Shown: piece after piece, positions 1-13,070 of the stretch
How the letters are laid out: the number at the start of each line of letters is the position of its first letter
Position numbering within the stretch: the stretch's first letter is position 1
Assembly: GCF_020085105.1 (NCBI RefSeq)
Contig: NC_058060.1
Coordinates: forward strand, 8,687,398 to 8,751,397
Source of the DNA: Siniperca chuatsi
Lineage: Eukaryota; Chordata; Actinopteri; Centrarchiformes; Sinipercidae
Length of the DNA stretch: 64,000 nucleotides
Reading direction: 5' to 3'
Translations under genes and position numbers: made by a program
The notes under the pieces: model-generated
The model's input: only the letters and a program-made list of their open reading frames with translations
Databases searched by the model: none
What the model was told of the DNA's origin: nothing

Positions 1-737
1 TAAATCTACCCAGGTCACCATCGGGGGTGAAGGCAATTACTTTACAAAAAAATAGAGTGACGGGGAGGGAGAAGGGAGTCCCTGCTTTTTATCCCTCCCA
101 CCATCCCCTCCCCTCTGTCCCGCCAGGCCAGACGGCAGACGCACTCTCTTTGCTCCACAGCCTCCTCTTCCCATTTTTTTTTTTTTTTATATCGCTGTAA
201 ATGATGGGTGGCCGTCGTTAAAGTGAGTGGGTCACCAAGGGCCAGTTTATCAAGGTCAGGGTGGAGGGTGGAACTGAGAGGAGCTCAGGACCGCAGACTC
301 AACACGGCCACACACACACACTGCTGCAGTCTTAAAGTGATCCCCTGGATACTCTTCTTGTCCTCTGTCACACTCATTTTGCAACCTCCCATTACTTTTT
401 TATTTCCCCACTTCCTTCAGTTCCTGCACTTTATTATAGTTAGTTCAGCGTTGACCATCGGGGATATTAGGATCTTTTCTCTTATCATAAACATTTTTGA
501 TAATGGGCAATGTCACACCTCATCATTGCTTCACCTGATGATCATCATTTTGTTTTCTTTAGCCAGGCTCAATGAAGCTCCTTTGCTAATATTTGATTTG
601 AAGTCGACAGCTGGATTTAATTGAGGGGCCTAAATGGCTTTCATATAACGATGATGTTCTCAACTCCACTGCAGTTTTATGCAGATGAACACATTAATGG
701 TCTGCGTTTACCGGGGGAGGGAAGAAAGGATAGATGT

Positions 738-793
<56 letters not shown>

Positions 794-2165
794 TCTCTCC
801 CCTCTCCTCTCTTTAAATTCACACACCCAGGCCAGATGGCTGTCTTTTCTTGCATGAGATTAGAAGATGTTTCTGATTCACGGTGGCGCTTTCTGGGTAA
901 ATTAATATTTCAGGCTAAACTATTTCTGTTTTGGTGGAGCACTGAGGTTGTGTGTGAGTGTGTGTGCGCTTTTTGAATAAAGCTCCTCCTCTCTGTTTGA
1001 GAGGGAAGGACAGATCTTGCTGACAGATTGCAGGTAAAGGGTAGGCGGGCAGCCACCGCTTCGTGAGCGCATTTACTGATTCCCAGAAAGCCGTTGATGT
1101 TAATTGACTGCTCGGGAAGCGAAAGAAGCCCTAATGAGTGATTATTTAGTCGGCGAGAAAACCCCCCAAAAAACAAGCAGCCGCTGTAATTGCATCCATG
1201 ATAAAGAGACATTGATTAACAAAAAGAACAATGATCTAAAAATTTGTAGCATAATGTCGAGTCTTTGATTGTGCTTCGCATAAGTTCATTAGTCCAATGC
1301 ACCGGTGAGTACGCAGCTCATGCACACAGCAGGCTTTCTCTCTCTATGAAGGGCAGGAATGATAATAAACACGGTGATTATCATTTTCCATCCATAAATT
1401 AGCATCTGCTGGTTAAATGGAGGGGATTTCGACAGTAGGTGGCACATGACCAGCTGGCTACAGTATCAGGTGTCAGTGTGGCTGGCAGGATTAGCCCCAC
1501 AGTGATTTTGTGTCACTTGTGGATCTCCCTAAACAATTCCTGAGGTGATCGCCCCTAGCACTGAGCGATCGACGGAAGCCTGTGCAGTGCATTAACCTCA
1601 ATGGCACTGATGAATGCACACATGGTAATGTGTTGTTCCATGTAATGAATGCTGATGTACTGACCTTTGGCAGTGTTGTTGTTTTTGGCAGTGATGATGG
1701 TTTGTGTCTCTGAACCAGGGAAAGTGGGAGAAGAGGACGTGTGTGTCTGTCAGATTATGTGTGTGTATCTGTTTGTGTGTGTGGCTGTGTGTGTTGGCAG
1801 TCCAGTGGCTGTTATTCATCACGTCCCACATCAAGATAATGATCAAATTGTCTCTACCTGTCATTGAAGCTCTCACATCTGTCTCTCTCTCTTTCTCTCC
1901 CTTCCTCTCTCTATCCATCTCCCCTTTTTCTCCACCTTTCCCCCCCTGATTCTATCTCTCTTCCCACCTATCTCCCTCCCCCAACTGTTGCCATCCCTCC
2001 TTCTTTCTTTCATCCACACCACTTGTCCTCCTTTCTCTTCCTCACCCACACTTTCATAAATGCTCTTTATGCCATTCTTTCTCATCTTTCCCCTCCTCAT
2101 CTACTTTATCAAACCATCATACTGCTTTCTCCCTGATTTCCTCTCTCTTTACTCCCTCCCCTCAG
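1..2165 (+). other. adarb2: adarb2 intron (3' part)
   Basis: No exon of the deaminase domain is visible here. The stretch holds a (GA)n tract at about 745-788, a CT-rich run at about 1870-2160 that merges into the polypyrimidine tract of the exon at 2166, and a low-repeat, balanced-composition block at about 1060-1600 that could be conserved noncoding DNA. Confidence 0.75.
745..788. repeat. (GA)n microsatellite
   Basis: An almost uninterrupted GA run in an adarb2 intron. Confidence 0.95.
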
Positions 2166-3482
2166 ATGGAACATCCTGGGCCTGCAGGGGGCGTTGCTGA
2201 GCCACTTTGTGGAGCCGGTGTACCTGCACAGCGTGACTGTCGGCAGCCTGCGCCACACGGGCCATCTGGGCCGAGTTCTGAACCAGCGGCTAGAGCGCCT
2301 GGGCCCACTGCCCGCCACGCACAGACGCAACCAGCCCCTGCTCAGCGGTACGACTACGACACAGACAGTCAGACACGTCTCAGTGTGATTTAGATGAATT
2401 ACATTTAGGAATACCTCGACTTTGGGAAGTCTTCACACCAGAATGTGGTACAATGAAATTCATTCACGAGTCTTTTCAGTATAGCTGGTGCTGGAAGCTT
2501 GGTGACATGTTGACTAGTTGAAGGTCGTGCAACCGGTAATGAGATATGTTTTCTCTATTTTGGTTACAATCTCTGTTTCCTCAAAGGTCAGAACTGTCAA
2601 GATGGTGAAATAGTGCAAATTTGCGCATCAGAAGTCAAGTAAATTTCTGCAGGTCTTTCGCACAGTTTTGTACTTTACTAAAGATCTACTGGGAACACAC
2701 AGACGTCTGTTTGTGTCAACTTAATGACTTTTTTAAATTTAATGTTTGTTTTCCTTACATTTAAAAAAAAAAACAAGGATTTATGTTATTTAACTCTTTT
2801 AAAGCATGGTGGAAATACACCAGGAATAGACTGTAGCCTATTTGGTTAATTCAAAACACTATTTAAATTCAGTAAACCAGGAATTCACAGCTTGGTTGCT
2901 TAACCTGCTTGGATCTTTTTTTGGCTTCCAAGTGGTCTAGGGAAGGTTTTTTTTCCCTAGCTTTTTATTTTCTCCGGCTAAATGACAGACTGTGCTTTCA
3001 ATCTTCTATTTCTTTCTCACCCTGCCTTTAAACAGCGACATAACTTTATGTGCTTAATAAAAGTATCTCTGTATACAGTATCTATTTTCAGATATTCCTT
3101 TTAATAAATATGTCAGCGCCAGACCAAATGAATTGCAACAGATCACACATGTAACACCCACTCACACCCACACACGCTTAACAAACTCATGTACCCCTGC
3201 TTCTCTACCGTTGCATTGTGCCAGCCAGACAAGCAACAGCTAAGAAGTTGTCTGGCACGTCTGCCTCCGGGGCTCCACTGAGACCTGAGGCTTTCGTTTG
3301 TAGTGAAGATGAATGCTGGAAGAGGATCTGAATGACACCCAACTTGTAGAAACTGCATCAGCCATCACTTCAGATCTAGGCCAGCCAGAGTGGCTGAGCG
3401 ACAGAGACGCACAGCGATGTAGGGCAAATTTTGTTGCTAGGGCTAAAAGACAGTTGTCACATACTAGGAACCACTTTTAAAA

Positions 3483-3533
<51 letters not shown>

Positions 3534-6500
3534 ATATATATATATAAAATCTCAAATGCATAAACCTAAATCTGATACATTTTCCATATCTACCATACTT
3601 TTAGCAACTTTCAAGTATACTTCTTGAAGGGCATAAGAGCCCTTCGCGTTGCAGGGCTCTGCTCCGGGTAATTGGGTGCCATGAGGATGGATATTTTTTG
3701 AGGCCTATCTTCATCAAAATTGATAATTGTACTGAATTGTCCTCTGGTGATGATAACTGCGACGGATTTATCATTGAATCCTCCGACCGCGGCCTCAGCG
3801 AGCGTTTCTCATGATTTGTTCAATGGCTTTTTGAGTCATTTGACATGTCTGGAATGTAGTTTCTGGTTTTAGATATTACAAGCTGCAGTTAATATTTGGA
3901 GAATTGTGGTCAGGTATGATCCATTTGTTCATCATTCATACTCCCTTATAATAAGTTATTCACTCTAACTATAATAAACCTCACAGTAAGTACATAGTTG
4001 GTTTAATGACAATATAGGTTTTTTTCCTCACCCGTTAATGCAAGAATGATGCAGCAGAATGTCCTTTACACTATTTCTTAGTGTTGAGGGATCTTTGTGT
4101 TGACATACGATATAGACATGCCCTTTACAGAGGTGGCCTCCTATGTCTCCTGCAAATGCTCTGCCCTCCCCTCTGACACGCTTCACAATGATGTGTGTTT
4201 TCTGTGTGTGTGTCCACGCATCCCAAACTGTCAGATCTTTGCACCTGCAGTACCTTGACTAGCTACAGTCTATTGAAGGGTAGGAGGGTGAAGGAAGGGG
4301 AGGAGGGGAAGGAAGATGGACAGACCGTGGAGATGGCTCTACACCAAATCAATGTAATCACAGCCCTTATCAGGCAGCCATTCAATCTGAAGGGAGCTCG
4401 GACAGAGAGAGGGAGACAGGCTGAGGGGAAGAGAGGCAGGCAGCAAGGCAGGAAGGGAAGACAGAAAAAGAGAGCTTTGGTTGCATTCAGATGTCTGTGT
4501 GCGTAACCCCCCTCCCCCCATCTCCTCCTCCATCCTTTCATTGGCTCTGATGAGCTCCCCGGCTATTGTGTGTCCAGGGTTATTTAAAAGCAACACCCCC
4601 AGAGGAAATTCCTGGGGATCGCAGGGCCCGCTCTTATCGCACACAGCCAAAGCAGCTCCACCTGAACCCCGAGGGCCAAACACATCGATGGACTGATTTG
4701 TCCTTTACTCCCGTCCTGCTGTTGACTTCCACCGCAGCGTGAACAGAAACTGTGGCAGGGCTTTGTCGTTTTGGGATAAGAAGAATCAGAACAACAGTAG
4801 ATAAAACAAACATTAATACAAACAAACGGTTGTTCACCACTTCTGGAGTTTTGCAGCTGATTGAGTACACATGCTTGTTTTACAGCTACACCCTGCTTTG
4901 TTCACATATCACATATTCAGATTTTCATTTTGTCATTTTGTTCTGTGGTGTGAAATGTGTCTGCATGAGCTCAACATCAGAGGAGACATGATTTGAACTT
5001 TAATGAGTTCAAAGGTAAACTTGAACATTGTTGGGCAAGTTACTTGAAAAATGTAAATCAATTACTCATTACATATTACTAATTGAAAAAGTAATTACAT
5101 TACTTTACTAATTACTCAACAGCAAAAGTACTTAGTTACATTACTTGTTACTTTACAAAGATGCCTTTACACAACAACAACAAATCCTCTACATCCACAT
5201 ATTCTGTACATAACACAGCAAACAAGTAAACCCCTTAAATTGTCGAAGTAACGGTCTAGAGACTACATTTTACATTTAAATTGTTACTACACGTTACTGA
5301 AAAAAGTCAAATCAGATCAATCAAATCTAATTACTGTAAATCTAATTACTGTTACTAAGTAATGCATTACTGCCCGGCACTGAACCTGACACCAAATACA
5401 TGTGTCAGACTCATGATCCACTCCTGCTGCTAAGTGAGTTAAGAATAGAGGTAGCCCTGTAGGTTTTATATGATGGGAGGTTGCTATAGAGATAAGATTT
5501 CCAATCTAGTCATACAAGGACTCACAGAAAAAGAAAGGCAACCAGCACATGCATTGAGTGACGTTTGATGTTTTTGGGGTCGATTGTTAAAAGTATCCAT
5601 TGGCAAAGGACAATGTTGGAGAGCTGCACACCTGTTGGGGAAGTAGATCTTTATTTATATATATATATGTATGTGTAACTGTTTCAAGCAATTGGGCAGG
5701 AAGTGCTGTTGAAGGCGAATAGAGATCACCCTTACCAAGTGTTTTAGGGATTTGAACCAGCCATCTTTCAGTCACATCAATGCCTTTCTCATAAGTGAGT
5801 TGCTGCCCCTTTACACAGACATTGAAGAAGTCCATCTTTTCACATACCTTCACTTCACCTCCTCTGCTGCTCCACCCCCATGAGGAACATTTTTGAAAAC
5901 CCTGCAGTGCTACAGTAATGCAGGACAGATGCAACACACAGGCTATCCTGTATTGTGGCTCTACAGCAGCCACAGATATTAAGCCGCGGGTATGTGTACT
6001 GTACAGTTATGAATACCATAACCAAAGGCTCTAATTCTGCCTCTTTCATGTCTGCCAAACACTTCCCAGAAGAGAAATTGATCAAGTCTTCAATGAGGGA
6101 AAAATCAAATTGGCTATTACAGAAACAGAGGAGTCAAGTCCATTGAAGGGATGAAATGAGCCATGAATGGAGCGAGAGAAAGGAAAAAGGCAGGATGGAT
6201 AGGAGGGTCTTTTGTTCAAAGAAGTGCGTCTCCACAAGACAGAAGAGATGGGTAATAAGAGACTTGGAGGATTGTTACTGTGTCAGGCAATTCATTCCAG
6301 CTCCAAGGAGCTACAGAAAAGAAGAGCTGAGATTGGTGAATGGAAGAGTGAAGACGGGAAAATGAATGTGGCAAGGAGGGAGATGATCTGCAGGCATGTA
6401 TTGTGGTATTGTACATCAGGTATTGTACTATAACAAGCTGTCTGTCAGACGGTGAGATCAGAGGCAACTGTTCACCCGTCGCACAAAATCTGTCTGCTGA

Positions 6501-9500
6501 TTTTCTGTGAAGGTACCTTTAACATTACATGATATAATAAATAACTGGGTTGGAAGTCAAGGTGAAATCCAAGACAGCGATTCCTTTCTGAAGACAGTTT
6601 TACAGATTTAGTGTGGATATAATGTTCAAGCAGCACTCAACTGTCAGATTTTGTTAGCCTAGATGCTGCATGTGAAGTATGTCACTGGCACTATGACACA
6701 TATTGCACCCAACATTTCCTCCGTTGTAGTATTGTCAGCAATAAGTAAAAAAGCATATCTGTGACAAAAGACAATGCAACATATTGTACTGTAATTCATA
6801 GTAAAGTGAGTTTTCTCAGTTTCAGCTTTGATAATGTTCAGAGGAAGAGGTTACAGTATGTGCTGGATTATTTCTATTAGTGAGCTTAAGAGGTGCTGGT
6901 AGGCAGATTTTGTTATCTTCAGACAGAGCCAAGCTAGCTGTTTTCCCGTTTCCAGTCTTTATGCTAAGTTCAGCTAACCAGCTGCTAGCTAGCTTCATAC
7001 TTACTGTACAGACATGAGAGTGGTAACAATCTTCTCATTTAACTCTCAGCAAGAGAGCGAATAAGCCTATTTCTTAAAATGTCGAACTATTCCTTTAATT
7101 TGTAGCAGTAAGAATTGTTTTATGTTTAATCACAAAAACTCTTTCACAACCTTTTACGGCTAACAACAGTTAAAAATTAGCCTTTAGGCTAACACTGGCA
7201 CATACAGTGATCTTTTGCATTGTCCCTGTCAAAATAAATAAAAATATATGCCTCTTTACCACTGCCGGAAACTTCTGGCAGGCCTTTCCTCACTCCGTTC
7301 CCAAGCAGTATGTGGTTCAGCATTTTCTACTGCTTCAGGCTGTACACTTCGAACACTGAGTCACAACGTCTCCATTTTACTTATCCAAAATATACTGGCA
7401 AACTGGCTCCTACGTATCACTCACGGGGGCCTCTCAAGGACATTTTTGCCCTCATTCGTTTCTCACCCCACTGTCATCTCCGTTTCCGCCACAGGCCCGG
7501 CACCTCTGCCAACACCCGTGTCCCCGATGCAGACAGCTAATTCTCTACATGGAACCCAATGTGACTGCCACTCACCTCCACTTCCCCTCTACCTCTGTCT
7601 CTTTATCCTCGACTGATCACTTTGTGTCCTTTGCTAGCGAGGCTAATTATTTCAGAGAGAGGAGGTAGAGAGGGCGGGACAGAGAGACAGACAGTCCAGT
7701 GTAGAGGAGGATTCATCTTTGTGACTAGAGATAATATTTACAGCGTACATAGCAGGCAACAATCAAACAACGTTAACTGCAGGAACTCAAGAGCAGACAA
7801 GCACTCATACAAAGGCCCACCTCGCTCCCTCCCTCCCTCCCTCCCTTTCTCTCTTCCTCCCTCTCTCTCTTAGGGTATATCAAAGCTTCATATAAACAGC
7901 CATGCAGTTTCAGGCCCAGGTCGACTTGGCTTTTTGCAATGCTGCAAAACTTTATGTCTGCCATTAGCCTCAGGGAGAGAGTAAGGAAAAGGTGAAGGAA
8001 GGTTAAACGAAACAACAAAGTGGAGGTTTGAAAACAAAAATGGAAGATTTCCACTTTTCCAGATACTTGTCTGGGTTTTAGTGCATTACATTATGAAACA
8101 CTTTTATGAAATGTTTTGTTTTACACAATAAAGATAATTCGGATTAACTATGGGGAAACATCACCAAAATGTAATGGAGATTAAACCCACCTGTGTTGTC
8201 CTCTCTGCAGGACTGAGCAATGCCGAGTATCAGCACCCGGGGAAGGCCTCATGTGTGAGTGTCAACTGGACGCTGGGTGATGCACAGTTGGAGGTGGTCA
8301 ACACAGCCACTGGACAGAGACGGGACTCAGGGACACCCTCGCGTCTCTGCAAGCACGCCCTGTTCACCCGCTGGAACAGACTGTACCGCAAGGTGAGGGC
8401 AAACATCCACAGGGAAGGTGAAGTCAGGGCAGAATGGGCTTGGTTAAATATATCAATGGGGAGAGAATCACTGATACAAAAGATGAGCAACTGTATTAGA
8501 AAATATCTGGTTCCCTGATTAAAACTTAAAGGTATTAGACTGTGTGCAAAAAAAAACAAGCTTAATTTTGCTAAGAAACATGCAATAATGAGCTTTAAAT
8601 TCTGTTGCGTGCATGAACAAAAGGAATATTTGCTTTGTAGGAACCTGATAAAACATTCAGCAATTTGAGTTAGTTCACTTTCAGATTCAGGGTCAATTTT
8701 AGATGAATTTAGCAAATGTGATGTGGTGTTTTTTCCCAGTTGCAATGAAGAAAAATTCTGAATTTGCTACAGCTTTGATTTATCTCTTTGACTGACTTCT
8801 TCTCCATACTAATGGAAACTGACGCTCATTGGTATTGTATTATTTAGAGCCATCTGCCATCTACCAAACGCAGACGGGTTTTTTTTGTTTTGGGGGGAAT
8901 TTTTGCCTTTACTAGACAGTTAAGAGGTGGCAGGAAATGAGGGTGAGAGAGATGCAACAAAGATCCCAAGCCGGGCTCGAACCGGGGATGTTGCAGTTCA
9001 TGGTTGGTGTGTTAACCCCTAAACTAGGGAGGCGCCTCAGAGACAAAGTTGAGATAATTAAAACTGATAGCCTTAAAACAGTGTGAAATTATCCGGGTGA
9101 CTCCCATGTTTCTCTGTTGAGGAAAATTGAGGATATCATTACAAGAAATGGGAATTTACAGTAGACCGAACCAGTGGCTCCTCTCACTCTATAGGCTTTT
9201 CTCACAGCAGACATTTTGACTTTGGTAGAAAAAGCACAGGTGTAACATTAATGATAGCTCTGTTCCAATTAAGAATACCAGCATGCATAACTAAATGGAA
9301 TCCAGCCATTATTAATATTACTAATTACACTGTGCTTCGCTTGTTATGACATGTCGAAATATCTGCTGTGCAAAAGTCCTACTAATTTAAATGTTAATTT
9401 AAAAAACACCCTCCACATTGTATCTTCTACTTGCTTGAAAAAATAATATGATGGACTATTTAATTAATAAGAGCCGAAACAATAGTCACATATTTAAATG

Positions 9501-10657
9501 AATAAATGTCTGCTTCACCACTCTGCTCTACTTGCACTGCCTGTGCTCCTCTGCTGGAAAGCAAGAGGCATTACTCAGTTGTTGTCAAAAACAATATGCA
9601 ATCCTTTGCCATCACAAATCACATGCAAGCACGGACCCACAGTAATACAGAAACATTACTACAGAGATGCATGCCAACATCCACTCAGTCAAAAAGCACA
9701 GACACGTATTAAAATCAGAGTCACAGAGCACTCTGGTGCAGGTGAACGCTCTGTAGAGGATACGTGGAATTTCCTTTCTGCCGTAGAGAAATTTGTTGGC
9801 CCGGCAACATCTGCTGTCTATGCGGCTTATCAAAAACTGGCAGCTCGGATCTTTAACGTCAGCACACAGACCTGCTGCACTTTCATTTCCATTCTGAAAC
9901 TTTATGTAACAGACACTGCCTGCATCGCCAAATGGCGGCCATTAAAGCATAATGACTATGAAACCATAATTATTTGGAGAAGTACTCGAGGAGGCCCCCA
10001 CCCTAAGTGCTCCCTGCGCGCCGTATATAAGGGCCACGCAAGAGCAGTCGCACTAATCTCCAAAAGAAACTTTTACTCTCTCCCTCTCTCTCACCCACTT
10101 GTCTCTCCGTCGATCTTCATTGTTTCCCCTCGCCACAATAGGAATGCGCAAAAAGCACAGAGAATGTTCAATTGCTTGTGAAATTTAAATGGGGAGATTA
10201 CACAGCTGTTGAAGCCCCACCACCACCACACCACCTCCCAACCCCACCCAAATGCATTTGTGCCGGCTCATTCATTTTGTTTGGTCGCTCTTTGCTTTTC
10301 TCTCTCCCCCCTCACGAAACCTTTAGCCTCTCTGCCCCGGCTTTACTCCTCTCACTTTGTTTTCCCTTCCTATCGTCATGTCTGTATCTGTGTCGCTTTT
10401 ATCTGACTCCAAATTGCTCTCTCTCTCGCTCTCTCTGTCTTTCCTCTTCTCTTTCTCTCTTGCTCGCTCGCCCTCTTTAGTTGGGGATCCACGTGTCCGG
10501 CTCAGTGGACCGCCAGCTCATGTACTGCGAGGCCAAGATGGCGGCACGTCCTTACCAGACAGTGAAGCAGCAGTGGTTCAGATCTCTGCAGGAAACAGGT
10601 CTCGGAACCTGGGTCAAGAAACCACCTGAGCAGGAACAGTTCCTGCTGTCGGTCTAA
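2166..10657 (+). CDS. adarb2: adarb2 (ADAR3-like), C-terminal three coding exons, 5' part outside window
   Basis: Coding exons are 2166-2347, 8211-8392 and 10481-10657 (TAA at 10655-10657). Each has AG/GT borders and the phases join cleanly (182+182+177 nt). They encode the end of the adenosine deaminase domain: an [15 protein letters not shown] start, [10 protein letters not shown], then SRLCKHALF, and the end [21 protein letters not shown]-family deaminases act on double-stranded RNA in the nucleus; ADARB2/ADAR3 is known as a brain-enriched, editing-inactive member. I prefer ADARB2 to ADARB1 because [16 protein letters not shown] and TYQxVKQQ-like blocks and the WVKKPPEQ ending resemble ADAR3. 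The W and K of the last block belong to the inositol hexakisphosphate-binding region known in ADAR2. The zinc ligands and the upstream RNA-binding domains are encoded left of the window. The neighbouring wdr37 and idi1 support the assignment. Confidence 0.93.
3484..3546. repeat. (GT)n(AT)n microsatellite
   Basis: A short GT run passing into about 25 AT units with one interruption. Confidence 0.95.
5026..5383. mobile_element. Small nonautonomous DNA-transposon-like element (MITE)
   Basis: The ends are imperfect inverted repeats: the left end reads TTGTTGGGCAAGTTAC and the right end ATTACTGCCCGGCACTGA. The interior is made of many short TTACT/AGTAA motifs in both orientations. This organisation is typical of a dispersed fish inverted-repeat family without coding capacity. 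I cannot name the superfamily. Confidence 0.6.
6880..7097 (-). repeat. Dispersed repeat, copy 1 of a family seen four times
   Basis: Shares blocks with sequences near 26849, 31426 and 61138: GGAATAGTTC-type end, GAGAGTTAGATGAGAAGAT, CCGGTTAGCTTAGCTTAGCAT, GACTGGAAACAGGGGGAAACAGCTAGC. It is reversed here, ending in CGAACTATTCCTTTAA. No coding capacity is seen. Confidence 0.7.
8393..10480 (+). other. adarb2: adarb2 last intron
   Basis: Donor GTGAGG; the acceptor follows a very long CT-rich tract ending in CCCTCTTTAG. It holds a SINE-like sequence on the minus strand near 8925-9045, and a 684-nt stop-free stretch at 9498-10181 that overlaps a TATATAAG motif at 10024-10031. I do not call that stretch a gene. 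Confidence 0.75.
8925..9045 (-). repeat. tRNA-derived SINE-like fragment
   Basis: On the minus strand a TAGTTTAGGGGTTA block resembles an RNA polymerase III A box, and about 35 nt further GGTTCGAGCCC resembles a B box. The segment does not fold into a convincing full tRNA and has no obvious anticodon loop, so I read it as a SINE relic. Confidence 0.5.
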
Positions 10658-10827
10658 GGAAGAGTGTGTGTGTGTGTGTGTGTGTGCAAGCGAGATAGAG
10701 AGTGTGTGTGTTTGTTTAACCTTTATTTTTTTAGGGTAAGATGACTCCATGCTCTTTACCAACACCCTGCTTCACACCTTCATACCTTGAAGTTTCCCAG
10801 TGCAATCTCTAAACTCAAGGCTGTCAC

Positions 10828-10830
<3 letters not shown>

Positions 10831-10869
<39 letters not shown>
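10831..10869. repeat. adarb2: (GT)n microsatellite in adarb2 3' UTR
   Basis: About 19 GT units. A second, shorter run lies at 10663-10686, directly after the stop codon. Confidence 0.95.
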
Positions 10870-10871
<2 letters not shown>

Positions 10872-12678
10872 TGTCAATCTGGATGTGCCGCCCATCCACC
10901 CAATAAAAAAACGACAAGAGGAAGGTCAACTGGACGGGCTGAAAAGACAAAAAGATGGACTCTTTCTGTGACTTGCCCTTCTTCAAACGCACAAACACAC
11001 ACGTTTAAGCAAACACACACCTAAATACCCCCCTCTTCGGCTGTCAAGTAAGGTTGGGGTAACCTTGAGCAGAATGAAAGGCAGCCGCTATCTTGTCATC
11101 AGCTATTTCCGGGCCCCAAGGCCCCCGCTGAGGAGCAGAGCCACGGGGGAGAGAGCAAGAGAGAGACAGAGAAAGAGAAAAAGAGAGAGAGGTCCACGTC
11201 CAATTACCAGCGCTGTCAGGGTGACGGGTGATAGAGGAAAAGGAAGAGAAGCAATGGGAAGAGAGAGTGAGGAAAAAAAAGAGGACAGACCATTGCTTCA
11301 GACCAGCCCGCCTCACCTTCCTTCTCTCATTCTATCTTTGTCCTCCTTCTCTGACTCACCCTTTGACTCCTGACTTCCTTCTCCTTTTGTCTCCATCTCT
11401 CCCTCCTTGTCCTCTTTCTCATTTTCTTCCTTCCTCCACCTATTTCCCATGCCACCTCTTTGTCATTCTCTTCTTTGCCTGCGTCTACAAACCCCGCCTC
11501 CCCCCAGCCCCCCAGCCCCCGCCTTTAATGCGCGGCAGAGGTTAACACGACACAATGATAATACACCCTGTTTTTTTTTCTCCCCTCCTCACCTTACTGG
11601 GTAGATAGGAGACGAATCGAGGCTAGGTACATAAACGCAGCCATTACAGCTTGCCTAAGTACAGGTGGAGGTGATGATGGAGGAAGGGGAGTGGTTTCCT
11701 GTTTTTTTTTCATACTAAAATTATTTCCTTTCTCTTTCTGTCTTTTGACCTGGATGACCTCAGTTTTCAGCCTGTCGTGTTTCCTTACATCTGAATTGAA
11801 GCTTGTTGTCACCAATAAGAGTATCGGTCGTGACTCATTAGCGAGGCCTCGTTGACCTGATTGACGTGTGCTTTCTTTCTGTGGTCATGACCGCCCTGAA
11901 CAGATAACAGTCAAGTTTTCTAAGCCCACACCACCTCACTATCAGCACTGTGGTCGACTTGAGGGATTTTATTTTTAAACGCCATTTTCGACAGATTTAA
12001 ACACAAAACCTTCACATGCAAATTAAAGGTTAAAAATCAGCGAGGTAAATATGGAAATCCCTGATCACCACCATGTACATTTGTACTTACACTATTTTTA
12101 TGTCTCTGCATATTTCATGATGTAAACATACACACTGTGTGTGATTTTTTTTTTTTAAATGCAGCTAAGTGTTGATATTCATTATGATCATGACTGTGTT
12201 GTTCTGTCATTGCTGTATTCTCTTCAAGGATATTAGTTGAGGCATCAAACTGCCAGCAGCATGGCTCAGTCAGCAGTAAAATCTAAGTAGTGAGAGTGAC
12301 ATCTAGTGGTGTTCTTCTGTTGTTGTTTTCCTGTCCTGCTCCTACTGAGCCCCTGTAATGGCAGCATTATGTGAGGATACAGTATCAAATCCAATTGTTG
12401 ACTGTCTAGCCGATTGAACTGTAGAATAAGACCTTCAGTGGACATCAGTGTGTGAGGAAGATGTTTTGACACACAGGCAGATTTACACAAGAGAGAACTT
12501 GACCCACATGTAACCTGCATCTGGCTTCAAATTTACTAGGCAAATGTTTACTAATTGAATAGGTCTTAATAGGTCTAGGGTATTGGCCAATCAGTATTGC
12601 TCAGTTCTGCAGAGCTGTAAATTTATTATTGCTTCTTTTTTGAAAGTTTTAGAGACCCTGACAACTTGGTTTTAAATC

Positions 12679-13070
12679 TTAAAGGAGCAGTGTGTGGGAT
12701 TTAGTGGCACCTAGTGGTGGAAATGGCAGTTTGCAACCATTTGACAACCGCTTGCCTCACCCTCTCCTTCCTTCCAAGCGTGTAGGAGAAACTACGGTGG
12801 CCGCGAAACTCGTGAAAAATGCAAAAGGCCCTATCTTGAGCCAGTGTTTGGTTTGTCTGTTCTGGGCTACTCCAGACACATGGCGGTGCAACATGGCGGC
12901 CTCCATGGAAGGGGACCCGCTCCCTCTGTAGATATAAACGGCTTATTCTAAGGTAATGAAAACACGATTCTTATTTTCAGATGATTATACAGTAATGAAA
13001 ACATACTTATGAATATTATATTCCATTTCTGCCAATAGATCCTCCTAAATGTTACACACTGGTCCTTTAA
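12679..13070 (+). mobile_element. TTAA-flanked MITE (piggyBac-like ends), copy 1
   Basis: A 392-bp element bounded by TTAA on both sides. The left end AAAGGAGCAGTGTGTGGGAT and right end ACACACTGGTCCTT are imperfect inverted repeats. It is highly similar along its whole length to 53800-54186, sharing GGAGAAACTACGGTGGC, GGCCCTATCT and CTCCCTCTGTAGATA blocks. A TTAA target site is the hallmark of piggyBac elements. It has no transposase, so mobilisation would have to be in trans. Confidence 0.75.

Larger units (their letters stand above)
2348..8210 (+). other. adarb2: adarb2 intron
   Basis: Intron with donor GTACGA and acceptor CTCTCTGCAG. It contains a (GT)n(AT)n microsatellite near 3484-3546, a small inverted-repeat element at 5026-5383, a copy of a dispersed repeat near 6880-7097, and a CT/CCCT tract near 7828-7870. 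I found no further coding exon. Confidence 0.8.

Noticed and set aside
1864..2136. Ser/Leu/Pro-rich ORFs around the CT-rich tract
   Set aside because: They read the polypyrimidine tract upstream of the adarb2 exon in a meaningless frame.
8925..9045. Functional tRNA gene on the minus strand
   Set aside because: A-box and B-box-like sequences are present but no acceptor-stem pairing or clear anticodon arm; better explained as a SINE relic.
9498..10181. 227-codon open frame as a protein-coding gene
   Set aside because: No recognised domain, located inside an intron with intact flanking adarb2 splicing, and overlapping shorter frames in other phases. One such ORF is not far from chance in 64 kb, so it is only reported as an observation.
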